Shown here: positions 1 through 8,264 of the stretch, piece by piece
Numbering within the stretch: the first letter of the stretch is position 1
How the letters are laid out: each line of letters begins with the position of its first letter
Assembly (NCBI GenBank): GCA_913049555.1
Contig: CAJWYM010000027.1
Location: 1 to 42,218, forward strand
Source of the DNA: an uncultured Opitutia bacterium
Lineage (GTDB): Bacteria; Verrucomicrobiota; Verrucomicrobiia; Opitutales; CAJWYM01
DNA: 42,218 nt
Direction: 5' to 3'
Notes under the pieces: generated by a model
Told to the model about the DNA's origin: nothing
Seen by the model: the letters and a program-made list of their open reading frames with translations, nothing else
Databases searched by the model: none
Position numbers and translations under genes: made by a program

Positions 1-374
1 AGGCCCAAGAGAGATGGAATCGATATTTAAACAGAAATAAAGACAGCTCTTCCACTAAAAATACCAGTCGTAGAAATGTTGAAGCGAATACCTTGGATTC
101 TAATTTAATAAAAGAATCCATGGATTCTTATGATTCCCTTCAATCTGCAGAAAAAAATATAAGAGCGAATCGACCTTCGCCTACAACGCATCCTATACCT
201 ACTTTACATTCTAAAAAGCCTACAAAATTAAAAGCAGAAAAATTTGTGAGATCTGAGAGCCCCTTGAGACCCAACTTTAAAAATGGGTCCCTCAAGCAGG
301 CGATCGTATTGTCTGAAGTTCTAGGACCTCCTGTATCGATCAATAAAAAGCATCTTGAAAGGATTCATCTTTAA
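1..374 (+). CDS. Hypothetical protein, C-terminal 123 residues (5' end outside window)
   Basis: The reading frame is open from the first bases to the TAA at 372-374, with no convincing start codon, so I read it as the 3' end of a longer gene. A TTG at 93 exists but has no ribosome binding site and cuts an open frame. The visible part is low-complexity, basic and Ser/Asn/Arg rich. It ends in a more ordered tail, KQAIVLSEVLGPPVS. My recollection is that similar AI..EILG.PVA-type tails occur at the ends of hypothetical proteins in verrucomicrobia, but I cannot name a family. No domain, membrane segment or signal is visible. Function unknown. Confidence 0.55.
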   Translation, partial: AQERWNRYLNRNKDSSSTKNTSRRNVEANTLDSNLIKESMDSYDSLQSAEKNIRANRPSPTTHPIPTLHSKKPTKLKAEKFVRSESPLRPNFKNGSLKQAIVLSEVLGPPVSINKKHLERIHL

Positions 375-496
375 CTGAAAATATATTTTTCAGGTTCGAA
401 TTACCTTACAAATTTAGGCCAAATTATCAGCACAATGGATGTTTTTCAACGAATTATCCACTCGCAAACAAGTGTTAATTCTAATAGGTTCGATGC

Positions 497-2653
497 TTGG
501 ATAAGATAAGAGAAACATTAAAAACCCATTTTGGCTTAGACCATTTTAGAAAGCCCCAAGAGGAGATCATTTCGAACATCCTTAAGGCTAATGAGACTAT
601 GGTCATAATGCCTACTGGTGGAGGAAAAAGTTTATGTTTCCAACTGCCAGCAATTCTTTTCAAAGGAGTGACCATTGTAGTTTCTCCATTAATAGCCCTT
701 ATAAAAGATCAAGTAGATTCATTGCAGGCTAAAGGATTGCCAGCAGCAGGAATTAGTTCATTACTTAGCCCATCGGAACAAAGAAGCATTATTGATGGGA
801 TGGCTCAAGGTAAATACAAGCTCATCTATATTGCTCCGGAGCGATTTAGAAGTGCTCGCTTTATTCAGGCGCTGAAGGATATTACAATCTCTTTTCTAGC
901 AATCGATGAAGCTCATTGCATTTCTCAATGGGGTCATGATTTCAGACCCGACTACATGAAGCTTGGCAGCGTAATTCAATCCCTGAAGATTGAAAAGATT
1001 GCAGCCTTCACAGCTACAGCAACTCCAGAAGTTCGTGCAGATATTCAAAAAAATCTAGGATTCAAAAATCCCAAAGAATTTGTATCTGGATTTGCTCGTA
1101 AAAATTTAAGATTTCAAATCACAGTCATAGACAACGAAGATCACAAATACCAGCGATTGAATACTCTGATTATGGCTCACAAAACCGGAATCATTTATTG
1201 TTCCACTCGGAAAAATGTTGAAGCGGTCCAAGAAGTGATGAAAGAACTAGGACACGAATCCATTGCCTACCATGGGGGACTCAATGAATTCGAAAGAAAT
1301 AGAACTCAAGACATTTTCATTCAAAAAAAAAGTAATCTAGTCATCGCTACCAATGCCTTTGGAATGGGAATTGATCGAGATGACATACGATTTGTTGCAC
1401 ATTTTGACATGCCCGGCAGTGTGGAGGCTTACTATCAGGAAGCTGGAAGAGCTGGTAGAGATGGCAAGGAGTCCGTATGTGAAATGTTGTTTAATTATGC
1501 AGATAAAAGGGTTCAAGAATTTTTTATTGAGGGAAGCAATCCTGGAACGGAAGTAATCCGCGATACTTACAAAGTTTTAACAGAGCTTGCGGATAATAAA
1601 AATGTAGCGCAGGTATCGATGGATACTGTAAAAGACAGTTTCCCTTATAAAGTCAATCCGATGGCTATTTCAACCGCGATTTCAATCTTAGTCAGACAGA
1701 ATTGTATAGAACGTTTTGATATTCCTGGGGTTCGAATAAGAGGCACTCGAATCCTAGATCCAAAATTAAGGCCCACACAAATACAGCTAGATGAAGAAGC
1801 TCTTAAGGAAAAAGAAGCTCGAGATCGTGGAAAACTAAAGTCTGTTATCCAACTCGCCTACGCTAGAAATTGTCGTCAACAATGGATTCTACATTATTTT
1901 GGAGAAAAAAAGAGTCAAGCCTGTCAAAAATGTGACAATTGTAACAATAATTCCATGAATAATTTGCGAGAAGCAAACAAAGAGGAGGCAATTATAGTTT
2001 TAAAAGCTCTGAGCGGAATCGCTCGAATGTCAGAAAAAGTTTCAAGAGATTATTGGAAGCCAAAATATGGACGAAACAAGATTCTTCAATGCCTTATGGG
2101 AAGTGAATCTGAAAGCATCAAATCAGGAGGTCTGCAGTACTTATCCACTTATGGAATTTTGAAAGATGAAGGACGCCGATACTTAAACGAACTCTTTGAT
2201 GAACTCGAAAAAGAAAATTTGATAGAAACCATAGATAATGGAGATTATCCCCTACTATCATTGAGCGCTTATGGCTTACAGGTGATGAGGAAAGAAGAAA
2301 ACTACAAGTTATCCTGGCCGATTAAAAATGAGATGTTGAGGCATAGAAGTTCCAAGGAACAAAAAGCATTTCATCAAAATAGTTCGAATGAAATGGATTT
2401 AGATTTACTCAAAAAATTGAAACTAAAAAGAACTCAACTTGCTAATGCCCGAGGGGGTGTTCCTCCCTACACCATATTCACCAATCAAGTTTTAGAGAGC
2501 CTAGCTATTTTTCAACCCAGAAGTTTAGAGGAAGCAGCCGGAATTAAGGGAATTGGTAAGATTAATGGAAAGCGAAACTTACCAACATTTATAAAAATGA
2601 TTCGTAATCATACTCAAAGCACTGGGAATATACAGACCGACTTGGACCTTTAA
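497..2653 (+). CDS. recQ: ATP-dependent DNA helicase RecQ
   Basis: Superfamily 2 3'-5' DNA helicase of recombination and replication-fork repair. Visible in order: Walker A MPTGGGKS at about residues 38-45, the DEAH box at 137-140 in the RecQ context DEAHCISQWGHDFRPDY, motif IV-VI elements including GMGIDR and QEAGRAGRDG, a zinc-binding region ending CQKCDNC, a winged-helix RQC region, and a C-terminal HRDC-like segment (about 630-700). The 718-residue length is close to that of full RecQ with HRDC. Translation must start at the TTG at 497: an in-frame TAG lies just upstream (485-487), and the AGG at 486-488 gives a short Shine-Dalgarno match. It stands alone, with no operon partner visible. 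Confidence 0.95.
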   Translation: MDKIRETLKTHFGLDHFRKPQEEIISNILKANETMVIMPTGGGKSLCFQLPAILFKGVTIVVSPLIALIKDQVDSLQAKGLPAAGISSLLSPSEQRSIIDGMAQGKYKLIYIAPERFRSARFIQALKDITISFLAIDEAHCISQWGHDFRPDYMKLGSVIQSLKIEKIAAFTATATPEVRADIQKNLGFKNPKEFVSGFARKNLRFQITVIDNEDHKYQRLNTLIMAHKTGIIYCSTRKNVEAVQEVMKELGHESIAYHGGLNEFERNRTQDIFIQKKSNLVIATNAFGMGIDRDDIRFVAHFDMPGSVEAYYQEAGRAGRDGKESVCEMLFNYADKRVQEFFIEGSNPGTEVIRDTYKVLTELADNKNVAQVSMDTVKDSFPYKVNPMAISTAISILVRQNCIERFDIPGVRIRGTRILDPKLRPTQIQLDEEALKEKEARDRGKLKSVIQLAYARNCRQQWILHYFGEKKSQACQKCDNCNNNSMNNLREANKEEAIIVLKALSGIARMSEKVSRDYWKPKYGRNKILQCLMGSESESIKSGGLQYLSTYGILKDEGRRYLNELFDELEKENLIETIDNGDYPLLSLSAYGLQVMRKEENYKLSWPIKNEMLRHRSSKEQKAFHQNSSNEMDLDLLKKLKLKRTQLANARGGVPPYTIFTNQVLESLAIFQPRSLEEAAGIKGIGKINGKRNLPTFIKMIRNHTQSTGNIQTDLDL

Positions 2654-2701
2654 AAGGAAAAAGATAAATTTAGAAATCATTCGGGATGATCCCTAAAAGG
2701 A

Positions 2702-2738
2702 TTCCTTTAAATGAAATGGTTCAATCCATTTAAAGGAA
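2702..2738. terminator. 12-bp inverted repeat downstream of recQ
   Basis: Arms TTCCTTTAAATG (2702-2713) and CATTTAAAGGAA (2727-2738) pair perfectly around a 13-nt loop, about 50 nt after the recQ stop. There is no T-run after the stem, so it is not a classical rho-independent terminator. It may be an mRNA 3'-end stabiliser or a protein-binding dyad. Confidence 0.4.
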
Positions 2739-2817
2739 GTTCCAAAGATTATTCGCTGTATGCCATCAAGCATTTTTAGATACAAATTCACGACCCAGTA
2801 AAAATCAAAAGTCATCG

Positions 2818-2871
2818 TTGACAAAATGGTAATTCATGATTTAGTAGTAAGTGTATTTAATACACATACTA
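2818..2871 (+). promoter_or_regulatory. Consensus -35 box plus long palindrome (candidate operator)
   Basis: A perfect -35 hexamer TTGACA sits at 2818-2823. From 2845 to 2871 runs a 27-bp dyad whose core GTGTATT-T-AATACAC (2851-2865) is perfect and whose outer arms extend the symmetry with a single mismatched pair. No good -10 lies 17 bp from the TTGACA (2841-2846 reads TTAGTA); a TATAAA occurs at 2870-2875. The dyad lies 46 nt before the micro-ORF at 2918, so a repressor or activator site for that unit is plausible. I cannot name the regulator. Confidence 0.45.
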
Positions 2872-2917
2872 TAAATTAAACATTTTAAGAATAGATTTAA
2901 AATAGAAACAAATAAAC

Positions 2918-2992
2918 ATGAAAAATCTTTCTAATTCTCAATTACTCTTATTATTTATTACAATCCTATCGATACAATTATTGATTGCATAA
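2918..2992 (+). CDS. Hydrophobic 24-residue micro-ORF (small membrane peptide?)
   Basis: ATG at 2918 to TAA at 2990-2992 encodes 24 residues. A short polar N-terminus (MKNLSNSQ) is followed by an almost uninterrupted hydrophobic stretch of Leu, Ile, Phe and Ala that would just span a membrane or act as a bare signal-like peptide. It lies between a palindrome at 2845-2871 and a strong terminator at 3012-3044, so the interval looks like a self-contained transcription unit. No clear Shine-Dalgarno is seen. It could instead be the chance open frame of a small non-coding RNA. Evidence is compositional and positional only. Confidence 0.35.
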   Translation: MKNLSNSQLLLLFITILSIQLLIA

Positions 2993-3011
2993 ACGAAAAT
3001 TTAAAAAAATG

Positions 3012-3044
3012 AAAAGCTCAAAGATCCATTCTTTGGGCTTTTTT
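3012..3044 (+). terminator. Rho-independent terminator of the 2.9-kb unit
   Basis: A 12-bp stem (AAAAGCTCAAAG at 3012-3023 with CTTTGGGCTTTT at 3031-3042; one T-G wobble) with a 7-nt loop runs into six T residues at 3039-3044. It is too far from recQ (about 360 nt) to be its own terminator, which supports an independent short transcript just upstream. Confidence 0.8.
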
Positions 3045-3262
3045 GTCTTCAAAATTAGAGAAGAGAATTTTGTTTTATTCATGATTGAATTAGAGAATTT
3101 TCATAAAAAAATTATTTGGAGAAGAACTAATGCTATAAAACAAATCATTTTTTTATAGTAATATAGATAAGTAATTTAAAAAATATTTTACTTGAAATAT
3201 TGACATTCGAAAGAATTTAAATTGAACTCAACCTGTTCTTATTTAGCCCTAAATTCTTCACA

Positions 3263-4003
3263 ATGAACCCTAAAAAATTTACCCATTCTTTTGCTTTAGC
3301 TGCAAATTTTCTACGCATGAAAGAGTCAGATGACACACACATCCATGACGCAGAAAAGCTCATCAAACAGGATGCTGTGGTAACCTCTCTTGTATTAAAA
3401 GAATGCAACCAAGTCTGTATTACCAATCCTACATTGCAACTCAGTAAAGCCATTCAAATACTTGGAATGAATGAGGTTATGAAAATAATTCTTCATAAAG
3501 CCATGCAAGACATTTCAAACTCAAATCAACCGCAAGAAAAAAACCGCGAGATTATAAAACACTCCATTATCACTGCATGCATGATGGAGCAAATAGCGCG
3601 ATTACAAAATAGATCTGCCGGTGAAGCTTATATTACTGGCTTATTACACTGTATAAGCTTGCTCATTATGGACAATGAGAATTGGTTTAAGATATATAAT
3701 GAAAAAAAGAACTCAAATTTTGTAAAGAATCATATATTGAATTACTCAACTACCTCAGCTGAATTGCTCAACCACTGGAACTTTCCTAGAAAAATGATCC
3801 ATACGATCGAACTTCACCAAAACTTAAAACAAAAAGAAGATGTGGATGCCCTTTATCTTGGATGCTCATCATTGATCTCTTGGAACCAATTGTTGTCTGA
3901 GAGTCACGAATTTAAAATCCCTGAGGTAGTTACAGAAACAAGTGGTTTGGGCACTGAATTTTGGAATCTCTGCTACTCCAGTGCTCTAAAGTCTATTCTT
4001 TAA
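3263..4003 (+). CDS. HDOD-domain protein
   Basis: A 246-residue cytoplasmic protein with the helical plan of HDOD domains (a degenerate HD-type fold common in bacterial signalling proteins). Seen: an N-terminal DAEKLIKQDAVVTSLVL segment, an SKAIQILGMNEVMKIIL helix, a hydrophobic mid-region HSIITACMMEQIARL, and GEAYITGLLHCISLLIMD, where classical HD phosphohydrolases would carry metal ligands. A complete HD phosphohydrolase ligand set is not evident, as expected of HDOD. There is no attached output domain, so it is likely a stand-alone signalling or scaffold protein. It has its own locus: 220 nt after the 3.0-kb terminator and convergent with gpmI. No clear Shine-Dalgarno. Confidence 0.75.
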   Translation: MNPKKFTHSFALAANFLRMKESDDTHIHDAEKLIKQDAVVTSLVLKECNQVCITNPTLQLSKAIQILGMNEVMKIILHKAMQDISNSNQPQEKNREIIKHSIITACMMEQIARLQNRSAGEAYITGLLHCISLLIMDNENWFKIYNEKKNSNFVKNHILNYSTTSAELLNHWNFPRKMIHTIELHQNLKQKEDVDALYLGCSSLISWNQLLSESHEFKIPEVVTETSGLGTEFWNLCYSSALKSIL

Positions 4004-4113
4004 ATTTTATGAAGAGATCCCAGTTAAAGAAAATATGCAAAAAGTTAGGATCCTTTGATTGAATAAAAACTTAAAACCAATTTAGGAACCAGTGAACACT
4101 TGTTCAATTTATT

Positions 4114-5691
4114 TTATTGGTCTTTAGATTTAACAATCAATGATTTTCCAGTCATGGCAGCAGGTTTCTCAATGCCCATTAGTTGAAGTATGGTGGGTGC
4201 AATGTTTTCTAATTTGCCGGATGGAAGTAACTTCGAATTTTTAAAATCCTCAGAGACAACAACGACCTCAACGGGATTTAAAGTATGAGAAGTGTGTAAA
4301 CTTTCAATTTCAACATTGTACATTTGATCACAGTTTCCATGATCCGCAGTTACGATCGCGGATCCCTCCATTGTTTTGACAGCTTCCAATAAGTCTCCTA
4401 CATACTTATCAACAATCTCTACAGCTTTCAAAATGGCCTCTTTACAGCCAGTATGTCCCACCATATCCGGGTTCGCAAAATTCACAACAATCAAGCCATA
4501 TTTACCAGAAAAAATCGCCTCTTTTGTGGCATCAAAAACTCCTTGCGCTGACATCTCAGGCTTCAAATCATAGGTAGCTACCTCTTTTGGACTAGGAATA
4601 ATTGCGCGATCTTCAAGAGACAGAGCTTCTTCTCGATAATCATTAAAAAAGAAGGTGACGTGGGGAAACTTTTCAGTTTCAGCACATCGAAATTGAGGAA
4701 TTCCAGCATCGTTGACAACAACCCCTAAGATACCGTCCATTTTTGAAGGTTTATCCAGAACCACATTCGGGCACAACCCCTTTTGGTAGTTAGTCATAAT
4801 TGAATAATAAAGATTCAACTTATTACCTCGATCAAAACCACTGAAACCATCCTCGATAAATGCTCTAGTCAACTCACGGGGTCGATCACCACGAAAATTA
4901 TAAAAAATAACAGCATCCCCATCCTCTATTGTTGCAATCGCCTTACCTTCAGAAATAATTTGAGTAGATGGAATAAATTCATCTCCAATCAAGGCTGGAT
5001 CTTCAGGATTGTCATAATAGCTTTGAACTGCATTTACAGCAGAGGATGCGGTCCGAAGAACCTTTTTTCCTGTTAAATTGTTGTACACTTTTTCAATACG
5101 ATCCCATCTGAGGTCTCTATCCATGGCCCAATATCGACCCGAAACTGTTGCAATTTTTCCCAATCCAATTTCTTCAAATTTTGACTCGATCTCTTTAATA
5201 TACCCCAATCCACTTTTTGGAGGGGTATCTCTCCCGTCAGTAAAAGCGTGTAGGTAGACTTCTTCAACCCCTGCCTCCTTTGCCAAAGCGACCAATCCAA
5301 ACAAATGTTCTAAGATTCCATGAACACCAGCATCAGAGACGATACCAAACAAATGTAACTTTCCAGACTTTCCATGCTTGAAAGCGGTTTCAATTACTGG
5401 ATTCGTTTTGAAAAGTCCCTCTTTGAAACCTTTGTTTAAGCGAACGATTTCTTGATCAACCACGCGTCCCGCACCAATATTTTGGTGACCAACTTCGCTA
5501 TTTCCCATAACCCCCTTAGGCAATCCAACTGCTTCTCCAGAGGCTTCAAGCTCAGTTCTAGGATAATCCTTCGAAATTTTTTCTGATACTGGAATATTCG
5601 CAAGTTTTATCGCATTGTATGGATCATGATCTGAATTGTGATTTTCTCCCCAACCGTCACGAATTATTAAAACGACAGGTTTTCTTTTCAT
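4114..5691 (-). CDS. gpmI: 2,3-bisphosphoglycerate-independent phosphoglycerate mutase
   Basis: Interconverts 3- and 2-phosphoglycerate in glycolysis and gluconeogenesis in the cytoplasm. It is an alkaline-phosphatase-superfamily metalloenzyme with two metal ions. The phosphorylated serine is in [14 protein letters not shown] (Ser65), the first metal aspartate is Asp12 in RDGWG, and the C-terminal metal motif [10 protein letters not shown] is present. At 525 residues it is the usual length. Its start ATG overlaps the galK stop by 4 nt (5688-5691), so it is translated as the last gene of hemH-galK-gpmI. The 3' gap to the convergent HDOD gene (110 nt) has no obvious terminator hairpin. Confidence 0.96.
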   Translation of the reverse strand: MKRKPVVLIIRDGWGENHNSDHDPYNAIKLANIPVSEKISKDYPRTELEASGEAVGLPKGVMGNSEVGHQNIGAGRVVDQEIVRLNKGFKEGLFKTNPVIETAFKHGKSGKLHLFGIVSDAGVHGILEHLFGLVALAKEAGVEEVYLHAFTDGRDTPPKSGLGYIKEIESKFEEIGLGKIATVSGRYWAMDRDLRWDRIEKVYNNLTGKKVLRTASSAVNAVQSYYDNPEDPALIGDEFIPSTQIISEGKAIATIEDGDAVIFYNFRGDRPRELTRAFIEDGFSGFDRGNKLNLYYSIMTNYQKGLCPNVVLDKPSKMDGILGVVVNDAGIPQFRCAETEKFPHVTFFFNDYREEALSLEDRAIIPSPKEVATYDLKPEMSAQGVFDATKEAIFSGKYGLIVVNFANPDMVGHTGCKEAILKAVEIVDKYVGDLLEAVKTMEGSAIVTADHGNCDQMYNVEIESLHTSHTLNPVEVVVVSEDFKNSKLLPSGKLENIAPTILQLMGIEKPAAMTGKSLIVKSKDQ

Positions 5692-6854
5692 AATGATTGG
5701 ATACTTCTTGGACCATCAGATGCATAGGTATTGAAAAAAGTAGTTTGACGATTTTCGCCAAATTTATCCTTATAAGCTTCAGCCACTTTTTCAGCTTGGC
5801 TTGACTCAAAGGAATCTACCGTCAGTGCCATAACGGCTCCACCAAATCCACCTCCACTTAGTCTAGCTCCAAGGACTCCCTCTTGTTGAATAAGCGTGTC
5901 TACAAGAAAGTCCAGTTCAGGAATACTATTTTCAAAATCATGCTGAGAACTTCTGTGAGAACCCAAAAGCAACTTACCTACTCGATTTAAATCCGATTCA
6001 TTCAGGGCCTCTTTAACGGCATGCACCCTACGATGCTCGGTTATAACATGCCGAGTTCGCTTAAACATATTTAGAGAAATATTGTTTTCATGTTCCTGCA
6101 AGACCTCTAAATTGAGATCACAAATAGATTCTAAATCAGGATTTAATTTCTTAAAATAATCAAAAGCTTCTGAACATTCCTGATGCCTTTGTCCATACAA
6201 GGAATCTACCAACGAATGCTTGTGATCGGTATTGAAGATCCAAAGGGACAATTTTTTACCTGTAGCTAGTACAGAAAAATCCTCCTCCTTGCAATTGATG
6301 TAAATGATCGAGCCCTCTTTTCCAAAAGAGGAGGTTCCTTGATCTAAAATGCCACTTGGAATGCCAACATATTCATTCTCGGATTGTCGACCAATACGAG
6401 CCATGTCTGCCTTACTTATATCAAAACCATTGAGTTGCATAATAGCATGCAAAGTTGAAAGCTCTATAGCAGCACTACTAGAAAGGCCTGCTCCCACAGG
6501 CAAGTTTGAAGCGACTGCAATATTAAAACCTGTAGGAAGATTAAAATCACGTTTTAACAGAGAACAAATTACCCCGATAGGGTAATTGGTCCAAGAATTG
6601 TTTCCTTCCAAAGGCTTCTCTAAACAGGACAAACGACGCATAACCACTTCATCTGAAATCGTACTCACCATATGAATTTCATCATCCTCCCTCTTGGATG
6701 CAGCAATAAATACGCCTTTGTCAATAGCTACTCCCATTACGTCCCCACCATTGTAGTCTGTATGATTACCAATAAATTCAACCCGACCTGGAGCAAAAGA
6801 GGTGGTTTCAGCAGATAAACCAAAGGTGTTTTCAAATAATTCCTGAACTGTCAT
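5688..6854 (-). CDS. galK: Galactokinase
   Basis: GHMP-family kinase phosphorylating galactose at C1 with ATP (Leloir pathway). With the start used here the protein has 388 residues. The galactose-binding motif [13 protein letters not shown] is near residues 23-35, the ATP-binding loop [12 protein letters not shown] at 118-129, the catalytic Asp is in GILDQ, and motif 3 LSGGGFGG lies near the C-terminus. I prefer the ATG at 6854 over the in-frame TTG at 6872: the ATG sits 2 nt after the hemH stop, has AGAAG a short way upstream and gives the family-typical N-terminus MTVQELF; the TTG has no ribosome binding site and overlaps hemH. No galT, galE or galactose transporter is nearby, so the operon context does not point to a galactose cluster. 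Confidence 0.94.
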   Translation of the reverse strand: MTVQELFENTFGLSAETTSFAPGRVEFIGNHTDYNGGDVMGVAIDKGVFIAASKREDDEIHMVSTISDEVVMRRLSCLEKPLEGNNSWTNYPIGVICSLLKRDFNLPTGFNIAVASNLPVGAGLSSSAAIELSTLHAIMQLNGFDISKADMARIGRQSENEYVGIPSGILDQGTSSFGKEGSIIYINCKEEDFSVLATGKKLSLWIFNTDHKHSLVDSLYGQRHQECSEAFDYFKKLNPDLESICDLNLEVLQEHENNISLNMFKRTRHVITEHRRVHAVKEALNESDLNRVGKLLLGSHRSSQHDFENSIPELDFLVDTLIQQEGVLGARLSGGGFGGAVMALTVDSFESSQAEKVAEAYKDKFGENRQTTFFNTYASDGPRSIQSL

Positions 6855-6856
6855 TT

Positions 6857-7894
6857 TTATACTTCTATCCAATTATTGATTTTATTTCTTAAATATTCAA
6901 TCCAAGCAGGGTGAGTATTGAGACAAGGGATTTGCTCGAACTCTTTACCTCCTGCTTTTAAAAAGTCTTCTTGCCCCTCCATTGAGATTTCTTCTAATGT
7001 TTCTAGGCAATCTGCGACAAACGCGGGACAAATGACAAGAAGTTTTTCAACCCCCTCCTGTCCAAATCGTTCTAATTCAAAATCAGTGTAAGGGGTCAAC
7101 CATGGATCCCGACCCAGGCGAGATTGAAAAGATACAGAATACTTATCTTCAGGGATTCCGGCCTTTTCAACAAAGGACCGAGTGGCTTCAAAACATTGAT
7201 GTCTGTAGCAAGTTGCGTGAGCAGGATTTGAGGTTTGGCAACAATCAGATCTAGACAGACAATGTGCATTGGTAGGATCCGATTTACGTAAATGCCTCTC
7301 TGGAATTCCATGAAAAGAAAAGAGCAACTTGTCAAAGCCACGATCTAAATAAGGCTTTGCGTTTTCCACCATAGCATTGATGTAATCAGGGTCATTGTAG
7401 AACGGTTGCAAAGTTTGTGTAATTATTTCAGGAGCAATTTCAGCTAGACACTCTTTGACTCGAACTTCCACAGTCTCGTAACTTGACATAGCATACTGAG
7501 GATAGAGTGGAATAATAAATAAATCAGTGACCCCATCCTGTTTTAGATCTGTGATCACGTCGAAAATAGAGGGATTTCCATACCTCATAGCCAAGGCAAC
7601 TGGAACGGATACTTGTTCTTGAACCAATTTTTGAGTTTTTTTGCTAGTAACGATTAAAGGAGATCCCTCATCCGTCCAAACTTTAGAATAAGCCTCCGCT
7701 GACTTTTTTGGTCTAGTTGGTAAAATCAAACCTTTGACCAAGAGTGCTCGGATTGGTTTTGGAACATCAATCACTCTTTCGTCCATTAAAAACTCATCCA
7801 AATACACACGAACATCTTTAACAGAAGTCGATTCTGGCGATCCCAGATTCAATAATAACACTGCCTGTTTTTGAATATTTTTAGATGATGCCAC
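6857..7894 (-). CDS. hemH: Ferrochelatase with internal cysteine segment
   Basis: Inserts ferrous iron into protoporphyrin IX (or coproporphyrin III), the last step of haem synthesis. The 345-residue protein opens with the family signature AVLLLNLGSPES. The metal-site His is in SFHGIPERH (His195), and the conserved acidic motif CLETLEEI lies near 296-303. Between His195 and about residue 235 it carries five cysteines (212, 218, 219, 229, 234) in a roughly 23-residue span. This matches a known class of bacterial ferrochelatases, described from Myxococcus and Bdellovibrio, in which four internal Cys bind a [2Fe-2S] cluster; I recall this from the literature and have not aligned it. First gene of the hemH-galK-gpmI unit. 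Confidence 0.93.
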   Translation of the reverse strand: MASSKNIQKQAVLLLNLGSPESTSVKDVRVYLDEFLMDERVIDVPKPIRALLVKGLILPTRPKKSAEAYSKVWTDEGSPLIVTSKKTQKLVQEQVSVPVALAMRYGNPSIFDVITDLKQDGVTDLFIIPLYPQYAMSSYETVEVRVKECLAEIAPEIITQTLQPFYNDPDYINAMVENAKPYLDRGFDKLLFSFHGIPERHLRKSDPTNAHCLSRSDCCQTSNPAHATCYRHQCFEATRSFVEKAGIPEDKYSVSFQSRLGRDPWLTPYTDFELERFGQEGVEKLLVICPAFVADCLETLEEISMEGQEDFLKAGGKEFEQIPCLNTHPAWIEYLRNKINNWIEV

Positions 7895-8264
7895 GGGATT
7901 GAATTATAATGAGAAATACGATGGATTAAATAAATCACTTTAGGGCCTCCTTCAAGTTAGTCAAACAAGCATTCAAGACGAATTGAAAAAGTAATCTTTT
8001 GATCTATTTGAATAATATTTGAACCGTAATACAGCGATAGAATCATTGAATCCAATCTTTTTCCTTCAACTGAAACTTGAAAAATGATTGATTTTAAGTA
8101 TTTTTTTTTAACCTATCCTCTATTTTGTTCTCTTTCCTCACCCGATCTCTTTTTTGAAAAACTTCATTTGCTTGAGAACATCCCTCTTGTATTACTTTCA
8201 AATTAATCGATTGGCTTATTCAAATCAACGATTTATGACTTCTATAAGTAGATTATTCTAATTT
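7895..8264. other. Divergent intergenic region, hemH / PEP-CTERM gene
   Basis: 370 nt without a credible gene, holding the divergent promoters of hemH (minus) and the 8265 gene (plus). It is AT-rich with a T9 run near 8101-8109. A possible plus-strand promoter is TTGCTT (8168-8173), 16 nt, TATTAC (8190-8195), about 70 nt before the start codon. I see no hairpin or repeat. Confidence 0.4.

Noticed and set aside
6855-6872. TTG at 6872 as galactokinase start
   Set aside because: No ribosome binding site and it overlaps hemH; the ATG at 6854 fits the family N-terminus and has AGAAG upstream.
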